Assembly (NCBI GenBank): GCA_947646735.1
Contig: CANTFK010000608.1
Span: 1-41,383, forward strand
Direction: 5' to 3'
DNA from: Peronospora farinosa
Taxonomy: Eukaryota > Oomycota > Peronosporomycetes > Peronosporales > Peronosporaceae
Length of the DNA stretch: 41,383 bases
Under the pieces are notes generated by a model. The model did not search any database and was not told the origin of the DNA. It saw nothing but the letters and a program-made list of their open reading frames with translations. Below, in pieces: positions 27,874 through 39,834 of this stretch. The stretch's first letter is position 1. Each line of letters begins with the position of its first letter. Made by a program: the position numbers and the translations under genes.

Positions 27874-30800
27874 TCACTGCATGACAAGAGCCAGCTGAAT
27901 CTTGCGTTGGCGCACCAGTGATACCGGGTTCTTCATGCGAATTACTCGGCACAATGCAGAGTTACCGGCGTTAAACACGCGATAAATGCAGTATGTCGAA
28001 CCATGGATTGCTGCTTGATCCAGCTCATTCATACTAATCTCGAACACACCCTTCTCCGTCGTGCGCGTGGACTTGACCTCAATATACTCCACTACTTTAT
28101 TTCCTGATGACAGCGTGAGGTCGTACGGGAGACCGGATTCCTCCTTTTCGTTCACCCACTCGACAATCAGGTTTGACGCACTATCAGCATGCTGCTGCTT
28201 CAGTTGGTTATACACATACTCCTCACCCCAGCGACCGATAGCCTCTCGTTCCTCCTTCGACATCGTGTTCGACAACGACAGAGATTGCATCCCTGTACCA
28301 AAGGATGATGAAGGGGGTAGCGGTGGATAATGCGGAGCTCTGTCAGCACTTCCGTTTGCTGGTGGAAGGGGCAGGTACGAAGGTCTTTGCATCTGCATGT
28401 CATAGCTTTCCCCATTTCCAGCCGTGCCATAATTTGTTGGTGCGAACGAAGGCAACGAAGTATTGTACGTTTTGTCATTTCGCAGTGGAGCATAGTGTTT
28501 CTTCGTCGGACCATCTTCTGCAGCAACTTCGCCATCTTCAAAGTCTTTCGACGTTCGCTTTCGATTAACATTGTTAGCAGTGGAAGATGTGGTAAATTGC
28601 TCTACCCACAAACTTCCAGCTTCACTGGCAGGAAATGGAGGCAAAAGCTGGGTCTCCACTAGCCACTGGTCTCTCAATAGAGAATTAGGCTGCAACAAAC
28701 TCAGATACAGCAAGTTTGCAACGCTAGAAGCCACTTGAGTACCGAAAAGTTTACGACAGAGCTCCATTAAGACCACAGAGAGCGCACTTACTTCTTCGTC
28801 TCCTGTCACAGATTGCATATACAGGGTATTTTTCGAGACATCGAGGAAGCATTGTGACAATGCATCAGCTCCACGGCGAAGACTGAACGAATTTCCAACT
28901 CGATATACCACTTGAAACCCATCGTGACCATCAACCAAAACACACTGAAGCTCGGACGCAAGTTTAGCTATCGATTCATGATGGAGCTGATCATACAGAT
29001 GCCGGTGGGTGTGGAATAGGAATCGCTGGGCCAGAGCAAATGCAGTGCGAATCTTTTCATGAAAAGCCTCACTTGCAAGATGCTGCGTACTAAGGACACT
29101 GACTTCGTATTGCAAGTGCTCCTTAAGCGACTTCATACCACAATACTCGGTGAGAAACTTGCGAACCCGAGTCGCCTCGCTACCTATGTCTTCACTTGCT
29201 GGATTGTCCACGAAATAGTTCCACGAAAACAATCCAAGTACTTTCATCTGTCCAGCGGGTCCTGGTTGTTGTAGATCCTGCTTGGACAGCTCGGTTTGGT
29301 CATTGATATAGAAATTGGTAGCGGATACCCATTGCTGGTTGTCATCAATCGTTGGAAAAAAGATTAAATGTTGCACATTCCGCTGGATCTCCTGTTCGCC
29401 AACAACCGAAGATGAAGACGAGCAAAATACATTTGCCCAGGCTTTTACCAAAAGCTGTTCAAGCTTCAGTAATTTCTTCCTACCTTTTTTGCGATCGAGC
29501 TGAGGAGATTTTGTAAAGCGAGCAAATATCTTACACCAGGAGCTTGCATGGGCCCCGAGGTGGGCAGATACTGTCGATATTTTTGCAAAACCGAGCAGTG
29601 CGTCCAGAACGCCGTTGTCCGTGAAGGCATCAAGCTGAACCATTTTGACATCCTCTCCGTCCTTGTTCTTTTCGTCTTCGTATAGGCTGACATCATGGTC
29701 TGCGGAAATCTCCGTAGTGAGAGACAACATCAACTTCTGCAGCTTCTTTTCGTTCTCCGTCGTCGCTAATACAGGCTGGTCTTTTAATCTACAAAACACT
29801 AGACCATTTTGAAATCCATTCATGCATCGTGCTGGCAGCCAAGGAGCTGACTTTATAGTCTTCCTGATCGTCTTAGTCTCTTTCTTCGACAGCGAGCGCT
29901 TTTTCACTTTCTTGGCTAGTGCGCACAGAAGTGGTAACAGCTTTTTTTCCACAACTTGGTTTTCTCGGACGCGCTCCGTTTGTTGCTACCATGAGTGCTC
30001 AAGAAGGATGCTTGTCTAGTGATCATTTCACACAAGAATGAGATCGATGGTTTTCGTTGTACACCGCATACCTCAGTGAAGAAGGCGGATAATGTCTTCG
30101 GATACTGGGTCTCTAGCGAAAACAGCTCTCCGTTGTGCGCTGTCGATGACCATACCACATTCTTTATACCAGCGAAGTGGTTTCGAGTTTCCTTTCCTGA
30201 TGTATGTGCCTCAGCTGGAACAAACAGCATCATTTTGCACGAGAACGCTTTCATGATTTCGTCACGATAAGCATCAGACTGCTGACTTTGTTCCCACAAG
30301 AACGTGTACATTCGGATCATTTGGTCAATTTCTAGTGCATACACCAACGTTGAGTCAACAGAGAGACTCGAGATAGTTGAAAGCACATCAAACACAGTTG
30401 CGTCCGCTTTCATACCAAGGACCCGTTCGGAGAAATCTTTGTTCTTCCACGTCATTGTGGCGAACGTAACCATGGCCGGTGTGAACAAACGAGTGATCGT
30501 CTCGGTCGACAAATATAGATCAATCGAGCGGTGAAAGTTCCCATCGGATCCTTCCAGCCAGTTATTTTGACGCCACCAGTCAAAAGTATCCGCCTGATTG
30601 CTAGTGGTAAAAGCAGAATCAAAGCTTTCGGAGTTGAGATTACTCTCGTTTGCTCTCCAGTGTTTGTCCAAGTGCTCTGCCAAATGCTTGGAAATATTGC
30701 GTTTCACGGCAATATCATCCTCACCTTCGATCCACTCGAGAACCTGCTTCATTCCTGCCTGTGAACATGGGTCTAAGATGAGACTTGCAGTGTCAAACAG

Positions 30801-33800
30801 TAGAGGCAACTCACAAACATCCACCAGCAACTCCTGCCATTTTTTATCCACCGAGTTCTTCAACACCATTTCAGTCTTGCTATCGTTGTCGGAAAAATAT
30901 TCGCCTGACACAATACCAAAAGCGCTTTCATCTAGCTTGGAAGTCTTCGTCTTCGTTGTGATCCACGAAACTAGCTGGGACATATCCTTGAACGTGGATG
31001 GCAGGACTACGAACACGTTAGACACGCCAACGGTGAGAACGCGACCGTCGGTCGCTGCAACAACCATGTTGGCTTTCACATCTGCGTGCATCGGACAATT
31101 TGAGCAAGAGACCAGATGCGACGATAGAAACTGCCCGTACTCAATCACCACCCTGACGTCCAGCTCTGCAGTATTACAATCGCTCAAATCGTCAGTAGGT
31201 GAACGCAACATCGTCATCTTCGGAAAGATATGGTGCCGAATCAATTCGTGGTCTTCCATCACGTGGATGCCCACATCATTTGTCAGGAATGTCCGTAGCT
31301 TCGGGCTCTTGGAAACAGCCTGCGTGAATCTGTCATCCAGAATGCGAAGGTCTCCGTAAAATTCGTACGATTCTCCACGACTGGAATTAGTGTCGCCCGC
31401 TTGGACACCAGATACAAAAAGTGTGTCGTGGCCTTCAGCTAGCGATATCCACCTAATATTACCGTCCATGCTGCGCCTTTGTTGAAGCGGGAAGCACTTA
31501 ATTAACCGAAGTTCCTGCCGAAGTAATTTAGAATGGCAGTCCTTTCGCCAAAGCTTTGTGAGAAGTGCAAGAATCTTCACCGTCCAGTGGATGTCATTCA
31601 TTTTCGCCGATAGCGATAAAACCCGCATCAAATGAGATGAATGAAGCTGCTCAATCCGTAGCTGCTTTTTCATCGATATCGGCATGTCTCGAGAAAGGGC
31701 AGGATGTAGAAAGCGCTTGTTAAACGTCGACGTTATGACGTCTTCGCTGAGAGCTCCCAACAATGCTGTCATGTTTCCACTGACTTCGTTCCCCGTCAAC
31801 TCCACACAATCAATCAAGTCTGATGGCATAAGCAGTTTTTCCACGGATGAAGATGGCGTAAAGAAAGCACCGGCTAGCCACTTTACTTGGCGTAGCTCAC
31901 GCATAATCTCCGGAATTATGCTCCGGAAAGGAGCTTGCACCTCGTTTTCGAGAGGCAGTAGCGAAATTAAGTGTGAGATTGCAGCAATTACGTTTTCGCC
32001 GCTCATTTGACCGTCGCTCGTTTCGTCTTTTTCAACCGTGAAGATGTAGTTGCTCACGGCTGCGCGTACAAGCGGTGGGAACTTGGATACAAGCCACTCA
32101 TTCCACTCACTTCCGTTTGTAATAGCTTCTCTTGAGCTCGGAATTTCAAAGTCTCCCTGTAGAATAAATCGGAACCCATAAGACCGCAGTGGCAAGTACG
32201 CAAAAACTTGTTGAAGTGGTGGTCGGTCGCTTCGCTCGCTGGAATCCTTTTGATGCCCTGCAACAGGAAGCGCAAGCGCTATCTCGGTCGGACGGCCATG
32301 AGTGAATAACGGCGGCGATTCCAGTTTCGCCTTCACAACCAGCCAGTTTTGCTTCACCACATCCACGCTATTCTCGCTTTTCTTTACTCGTGAAAGCAGC
32401 TGAACAATAAGCGTGTTTGGTTGCAACTTCTTCTCTCTCTTAAGAAAGTGAAGCGTGTGCTGCCGAGCCAAATCGCGAAGGCGAAGCTCGCGAATACGTC
32501 GAAGAAAGAGCAATACAGACGGCTCGAATGCCAGGAGTGACTGCGAAATTTCATCCACCCTATGCATTGATGTTTCGTTCAACGGTAACACAAATGTCGT
32601 ACCACGACGCTGTTTCCACTGAGTGGTGTCGTTTAGCCAGTACGGCAAGATATACCCCATACCATTGCCGTGCTGCGAAGTCTTCGCGTGAAAACAAATG
32701 TGAAAACCGTTCGAATGTACCTGCGGGTTGTCGGATACCTTGAATACGCTCTTAAAGCCAATACCTTTTTTGCCTATACTTGCCTCCGAGCTTATTGCCG
32801 CCTTCGTAGATGCACCCACATCACATATCGCTTGAATATTTTCTGGTGAGAATCCCCGTTCATTGTTGTAAAAGACAATTTCCTTGTCGGCTGTCAACGA
32901 AAAATCACCAAGTGGAATCACAGCACCGTCATAAGCGTTATCATCTGCGTTCTGCAACAGCTCGAGAACGAAGTGTGTGCTCTCGCTGTAGAGCTCATCG
33001 CTAAGCCGCTTGAGTGCACGCTCCAGCCGTTGCTGCTGAATTAGCAGCACTGATGTCGTTGCCTCGTCATGAATTTGAAGTCCAACGCCAAACTGCTTCT
33101 TACGCAAGTCTTCAATAAACAAATGACGCGAATTAGCGCTAGTCAAGCTCTCAGTAGAGGGCCCATCTTCAATATCTTGGTCAAGTAGCTCGTTTGAGAA
33201 GCTGGCCAACGCCACTTCAGGATCAGAAGTGTCCAGGAAGTTAAATGTCATGCTGTCATCTTTGTCATTGCTATTGCTTGCATCAGTCGGAGATGCAGAC
33301 TTGGTCTCAGTCACATCTCTACCGGTACCAGTAGAACCACCAGCATCATCCTCCACGACCGCAACCGTCAGGTTCTCACGCATAGTGCGCCACTGCTCCG
33401 TTTGGTTCGCCCACAGCGGCGACGAGCTTCGGTTAGATATGAACACAAGGGCTTTTCTTTCAGCATCGCTGTGGCAAGCCTTCCAGATCTTATCTGCAGT
33501 GCCCCAATCGTTCGAGAACCCCGGCCCATCCTGTCCGACTATACCTAATAGTAACGACATGATGCATTCTGCAAACTCGACCGGCGTTTCCATAAGCACC
33601 TCCAAAACAAAGCGAGGTCGCCAGCTGTCAGCCATCCAGTCCTTGGCGAAGCTCAACAAGTGAGCACGTAGATGAGCTTGAACAAGTTGCTTCGGGAAAT
33701 TTGCTTGACTCTTGCACGTCACCATCATCGACACTAAGTGAACTGCCACTTGGCTGGCGGCAACAAGGGTTTGCTCTTGTTGAGCTCGTGCAAGCAACAA

Positions 33801-36326
33801 TTCGAGATCAGACGGTGTCGATTTCTCATTAACACGCAAAATCGTTCCGTCTAAACAGCACACAAACATACAGTTGTTTGACGGTGCATGATCAAGTAAA
33901 ATCATTTCATGCACACGAATAAACGAGAGCAATGACCCACACATAGGAGCATACCGCTCGTGCCAATCCATATAAAGCGATACATCAATCAAGTACGGAC
34001 ATTTGCGCAATTTTTCAAGAGCTTGCTCCGTCAAGAACTGCATGGACTCACCTGTTGCACCTTCCCGCGTGACTGCGACGTCAAAGCTGCCGCTGCCATG
34101 GTTAAGGTCCAAACTGCCGATGTACTTGATTATCGAAGTCGCTTCTTCGTGAGGTTGCTGATCCACGAGTCGAACCAGTTCTTCAGCACTCGGAAGTTCA
34201 CGCTCTTCCGTGCGACTGCATCCAAGCTGCACGGAAACTCGGTGTGTTATCCATTGGTGTTGCTTTTCACTGGAAAGTGAAGACAACGAAGAAGATGAAG
34301 AGATGACAGCGCGGCATTCTCGAACAAATGGCATCACTTCTTCTAGCAGGCGCTTTTCGCTGATAACTTTCAGTGAGATCGCGTCGTTATCACTCCTTTC
34401 TGAAGAACGCATAAGGCTACGCAGCCACGTGCTTGCACTGGTTTCGTCTTTGCTATGTGCGTCCTCCGTGTCGCTTAGGATATGAGACAATAGTTCTAGT
34501 ACGGATCGTCGTCCCGCCCAAGAAACACTGCTGCACGTGACCGAGAACTTGCTAATCAAGTGGTTTTCGAGGGACGACAACACCAAAAGCACGTCTTTCG
34601 CTGTATGCGGCTGATTGTCACGTGATTGTTGAGAGCTCAAAAATCTCTCCACCTCGGTTGTCACTTCTTCAAGCGTCACAGTCACTTCTGGGATGATTTT
34701 TCCTAGCCTGCTGGCAAACGGGTCTGTCGGCATAACAGGACAACTGCCAACGTTGCCAGAGGTTTTCGGTTCCACATCTACCTTTGCTGCCTTGTCTTGA
34801 CAATCGCTATTCTCGTCTTCTTCATCACTCGACTCCACATGGCATTTGCAAGTACAAGGACAGGTGCAAGAGTCCTTACCCACACAGCAACAATCACACT
34901 CTTCCTTGTCACTTTCAGCTAGTTTATTGGCAGCCTTCGGCTTGTCCTCTTCTATGCCGTCGTCATCAGGGAGTTTGTCATCGCTTAGTAGCAAGGCATA
35001 CGTCTTCGCCATGATACTACAGATGACCCAAGTTATCACCTTGAGCCTCGAGTGATGCCTGCTTTTTTGTGATGACACTAGAAATCGTGTCAACTGATTG
35101 CGAAGTTTCAAATCGGTCTCTGCAATCTCCTGCGATGAAATGGGTTTGACAAACTTCTGTTGGCTAGTTGCATCCGCAGCAGCTTTACGACGCAACATAT
35201 TGTCTAGATACACGTCAACATCAGTGACACGCTTGAGCATGTCTAACGAGAGTGATTGCATGCTGCTTTTCTTGCCTCTACGTCTTTTATGCGACTCTTC
35301 ATCATTCTCCTGTTGACATAAGCGTACATTGGTTTGCTGCAGCAAGTCGTCCAGTGCTTGTTTTCGATTATCATCACTGAATTTCTCCTTGGTGAGTCGA
35401 AACATTTTTTCAGCCACTTCAGATTGAAATTGTTTCTCCAATGTCTTGATCTCTTTCATTTCATGATTCCCAATGCGACGCAGCATACCGACATAAACTC
35501 CAAATCCAGATGGATCAATGATGACACCCATTGTTTGTAAACTTGGTTGTCTATACTGTTGAGCTAAAAAGTGAGCAAACTCATGCAAATCAATGTGCGA
35601 AGACGCTCGAAATGCATCATGAACCACCATGTCTTCAAATTGACGTAAACAATTCAATACGTCTTTGGTTGTAATGTTCATTACAGCAACAGGTGAATGA
35701 TAAAAATGTTGGACTGCTTCAGTATATAAAAAGGAATTTCCAAGCTTCAGTTCGTGAAACGATTGGAGTCCTTCTTGTTGTAAAAAAAATTCTTGACATT
35801 CCAAGAGCGTATGAATCCGACGACTTTGGATGAAACAAGTAACAAATGTCCACACCCGTTGATTTACAGTATGTAACTGTTTTAGTATGGGTAATTGTAA
35901 TGGACTGATGCCCATCAAGTCTTCAAATGTATTGACATCTAGAGTATTATACATGGAGCAATCATTAGCATACAATCTAAAATGTACCGTAATATATATT
36001 TGTATATTCAACGTACGGAAATGATTGCAAATAGCTTGGACCACGACGTTTATTGTCAGTGCATTCGGTGGTGCTGCAAGACTCGACTGATTTGCTCGTA
36101 ACTTTTCAATAAAAGCTACAACATCTTTTTGTCTAGGTGGTGCATTAACAGCAGCTCTCGATTGTTGATAGACTTTTGACTGAGAACGTGGATAGAAACT
36201 TTGGGATTCATTGGGGTGAGACTCGAACGTCGAGTTATGATGATAATATTGATGTTGTTGCTGTTGGAAACGCTGCCAATTATTATTATGATTATTATTG
36301 CCACGACCGCCAGAGGATTGATGCAT
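27874..36326 (-). CDS. NO VEIN-like protein: sacsin-type GHKL ATPase with C-terminal DUF3883, split by a frame change
   Basis: Two frames join into one protein of about 2800 residues. The first runs from the ATG at 36324-36326 to a TAG at 29916. The second is open from about 29952 to the TGA at 27874 and lacks an ATG at its head. They overlap at an A7 run (plus-strand T 29942-29948), where a -1 shift restores WKKKLLPLLCALAKK. The N-terminus is Asn/Gln/His-rich, and a Cys cluster lies at about 476-500. At about 1100-1200 is an HSP90-like ATP-binding site: ELLQNADDN, NNERGFSPENIQAICDVG and IGKKGIGFKSVF. The C-terminus (GRWGEEYVYNQL, YIEVKSTR) is DUF3883, nuclease-like. The combination matches plant NO VEIN, a nuclear regulator of development, but the function here is unknown. 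Confidence 0.82.
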
Positions 36327-36654
36327 GGATAGAGGAAGAGAGAATGGTCAGATGTCTGTGGAATATTGGGTGGTTACGGTTGAATTGGGTGGTTATGAAA
36401 CTACGTGTGACTTGAAATCGTGTCCAGTGGTCGGACATATTAAAACAAAGAGGTTATGTCAATATGTATCATTTGAAGATATTGTCCGAACAGATACAAA
36501 ATATGTACTCACTGACAATTGTCGTACATTTTTGAAACTCTACTATCTATGACCAAGTATAGTCCATGTAGTATTGATCCTACCAAAAGGACGATGGACA
36601 AACGTACTACCTACCCTTCTCAGCATGTAGAATGCCAATTCACAGCTCCTTTAT
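36327..36654. other. Intergenic region between the PGDH-PSAT and NO VEIN-like genes
   Basis: The 328 bp must hold the promoter of the NO VEIN-like gene and the 3' end of the serine-synthesis gene. A short imperfect direct repeat (TTGGGTGGTTA at about 36367 and 36389) is visible. No gene is seen. Confidence 0.55.
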
Positions 36655-39600
36655 CTACTTGGTCTTGGCATCTCGGGCACTTTTTACTTCGAGATACGCC
36701 CATTTGATCCACGGTAACAAAGCTTCCAAGTCTTTGGTCTCTACCGTAGCACCACACCAGATACGCAGTCCAGGTGGTGCATCTCGATACGAACCCACGT
36801 CATACGCAACTTGTTCACGCTCGAGCAGTACTTGCATTTGCTTCACTTCGTTCTTTGATAGACCGTCAATTAGCAGGCATACGGACGTACTGGAGCGAAT
36901 CTCTTTCTTGGCTGCGAGGAACTTGAACCATCTCGAGTTATCGGCTGCAAACACTTCAAGCACCTTTAAATTACGCTGCGAGATTGCAATCAGTCCGTCT
37001 TGACCACCCACGCTCTCTGCCCAACGCAGAGCATCAAGATAGTCCTCTACACACAACATCGACGGCGTGTTGATGGTGCTACCCTCAAAAATCCCCTTTA
37101 GGAGCTTGCTTGTACTGGCGTTGGTCATGCGGAAGATCTTAGGAAGTGGGCGGTTTTCCGGCACGAACGACTCCAAACGCTCCACAGCGCGCGGACTCAA
37201 TATTACGACACCGTGGCCGCCTTCGCCACCAAGAACCTTTTGCCAGCTAAACGTGCACACATCGATTTTGTTCCACGGAATGTCCATGGCAAACGCAGCT
37301 GACGTAGCATCGTTAAAGATCAGACCCTTGCGGTCGTCTGGGATCCAGTCGGCGTTGGGAACACGGACGCCACTAGTCGTGCCATTCCACGTGAACAATA
37401 CGTCGTGATCACAGTTCACTTGAGAGAAGTCTGGGATCTGGCCAAACGGCGCACCAAACTCTCTCACGTTGTCAAGCTTTAGCTCAGTCGTAACATCCTT
37501 AAACCACTGTTTGCCAAATGACTCCCAGTAGCACACATCCACGGGACGCTCGCCCAACATGGACCACATTGCCATCTCGAATGCGCCTGTGTCTGAAGCC
37601 GGCACGATGCCAAGAAGGTAGTCCTCCGGGAGCTTCAGAATCTTCTTCGAACGCACAATGGCTTCCTCAAGCAAGCCCTTGCCCAGCTTAGAACGGTGAC
37701 TACGGCCTAGAACAATGTCAGGTATGGAAGCCAGCGAATATCCCGGCCGCTTCTTGCAAGGTCCTGAGCCAAAATTCGGTGATGCCGGCTTTACGCGTGG
37801 CTTCGGGTGACGCACGATCTCTACTCCAGCGTCAACCGCGTTGGTTTCTTCCTCAGCAGAGCTCGCACTCGGCTTAAGGAACTTCTCCAATATACCACCC
37901 GAGACAGCCGTGTCCAGCTCGAGCAGGTTCACGCGGCGAAGATTAGTGAGCATGCCCAGTGCTTCGAGCTCCTCCATAACGGCATCTGGAATAGCCTCGT
38001 CCACATTGAGCACGCCGACAGCAGCGGTGCCATGTTCTTCACGCGCCAGACCGAAACAACCGATATTAATCTTGTGTTTCGCTAGCACCGACGTCACCTT
38101 GTGCAGCACACCAGGCTGGTCAGTGTTGTTGAACAACAGCATTGATCCACTCGGAATAGCATCCATAGGCAGATCGTCAAAAGACACAAAGCGCAACTGG
38201 TTCTTGCCGAATACCGTACCCGTGATCTTCTTCGATGTGCCGTTCTCCTTCTCAAAAATGACAGTAAGCTGGTCCGAGAAGCTGCTGCCAGAGGCTTCAT
38301 CGTGCTTGTGCTCCACAGTCTGAATGCCCATGACGTCAGCAAGCTGTTTTGCGTTCGTAAACGTCACCTCCTCCTCCAGCATGTGCGATAGCAATCCCTT
38401 CATCACGCCTTTTACTAGCTGCCCCGACAGTTCCGACGACGTAACCTTAGGCCCCTCCGCGATGACAAGTACGCGCTTAAGACGACTGTCGTCTAGCAAC
38501 TGCGCCTGCATACTACCAAGCTTTTCCGCAAGTGACAGCAAAGGCATGAGCTCCTCGCGCCTGTCGAAATCAATGTTTGGCGCGTTGACCACGCCCTTGT
38601 AAGACTTGCCTGCGAGAGCGTCATTCACCTTGTAAGCCAAGTCACGTGCCACCTTTTCCTGTGCGTCAGTAGTCAACGCACCAATGTGCGGCGTAACAAT
38701 CACATTCTCGTGATTCACGAGTTTCTTCCAAGTCTCGGACGGAGGCGACGGCGTGTTGATATCAAAGGCCATACCCGCAACTTTGCCACTCTCAATAGCT
38801 TCCAGCAGCGCTGGGTGGTCGATCAGACCCGCCCGAGCTCCATTCACTAGCTTGACACCGTCTTTGCAGAGCGCGAGACGTTGCGCATTCACTAAGTGCT
38901 TGGTATTGGCATTAAGTGGGACATGGAGAGTGATGTAGTCACTGCGGGAGAAGAGTTCATCCAACGAAACAGGCTCAATGCCGTGCATCTTGGCACTAGC
39001 ATTGGACAGAATAGGATCGTAGCCAATAATGTTCAAACCAAAAGCATTGCATCGTGCAGCCACTTCTCGACCAATGCGGCCAAGACCGACGATACCGAGC
39101 GTTTTACCGTGGATTTCCGAGTGACGGACGACTAACTCCTCCATGTCAGTGGCCTTGTCAAGTCGAGAGACGGCGTAATGAGCCCCAATGTGAGCTCAGC
39201 GGCCGAAATGGTGTTGCCAAAGGGCGTATTCATGACCAGCACGCCCTGTTTCGTAGCGTTTACCATGTCAATGTTATCCACGCCTGTGCCAGCGCGACCA
39301 ATGAGCTGCAACTTTTGTCCAGCATCCATCGTGTGGGGGGGGGGGGGGGGGGGGGGGGGGGTACTTGTCGATCCACTTTAGAGCCGGAGCGAACGATGAG
39401 CACGTCGTAATCAGGCACCTGCGTAATCAATTCAGTGTGGGAGAGACCCGTCGAGTCGCATGTAACGTCGTGACCGGCAGCACGTAACAGTTCCGGGCAT
39501 ATGGGATCAATGGGATCACTGCAGAGGATACGCGCCATCATGGCAGATGAAGATTGGTGGAAACTGCGCGTGATTGGCGGCTGGTGCGTGAGCAAGCGAG

Positions 39601-39709
39601 ACCTGCGCGTCCAGAGAATACGACGCAACATGGAGCTGCTGGTGGAGACAAATGAGACTTTCCAAAGTGATTGGTGCTGGAAAGGGAGATTCATAAAAAA
39701 TGCCTGCAT
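36655..39709 (-). CDS. Fused D-3-phosphoglycerate dehydrogenase - phosphoserine aminotransferase, with two lesions near its 5' end
   Basis: The polypeptide would perform the first two steps of serine synthesis: 3-phosphoglycerate to phosphohydroxypyruvate (NAD+), then transamination with glutamate using PLP. From the ATG at 39707-39709 (or 39629-39631) comes an Arg-rich presequence ([14 protein letters not shown]...), then [70 protein letters not shown], an intervening domain and an ACT domain ([20 protein letters not shown]). After a linker, a complete SerC follows ([20 protein letters not shown] to the end), with the PLP lysine in [14 protein letters not shown]. SerC is of the bacterial (alphaproteobacterial/Methanosarcina) type. 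Breaks: a 27-G run plus 5 nt (39330-39361) and an apparent ~25-nt deletion near 39185. The usual catalytic Glu is replaced (TPSPP for TEEPP). Confidence 0.88.
39335..39361. repeat. 27-nt poly-G run inside the PGDH reading frame
   Basis: Twenty-seven consecutive G (C on the coding strand) interrupt PGDH between KVDRQV and MDAGQKLQ, two segments that should be adjacent. Together with the ACACG next to it the insertion is 32 nt, which also shifts the frame. It is probably an assembly or sequencing artefact, but could be a real unstable homopolymer. Confidence 0.95.
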
Positions 39710-39834
39710 AGTACTATCATTGTTTTGTACAACGTGATGGATACCCCTTTGCTAATTGCTTTCATCTATTCTTGCTTTGACCAATTGATACCTTTCAACA
39801 AGCTGTATGCAGCATTCTAACAAGCTTGGATAAC

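Noticed and set aside
29942..29948. Firm call of programmed -1 frameshifting
   Set aside because: The run lacks a convincing downstream stimulatory structure, and a homopolymer error explains it more simply.
29916..29952. Two adjacent genes rather than one at the NO VEIN-like locus
   Set aside because: The downstream frame has no ATG at its head, the frames overlap, and DUF3883 normally lies at the C-terminus of the same protein as the GHKL ATPase.
39132..39329. Separate small ORF with [12 protein letters not shown]
   Set aside because: It is the PGDH N-terminal domain continued after the poly-G run, not an independent gene.
39330..39366. Poly-G interruption of PGDH as an intron
   Set aside because: On the coding strand it starts with a possible GTAC but ends in ACACG, without AG, and 32 nt is too short.
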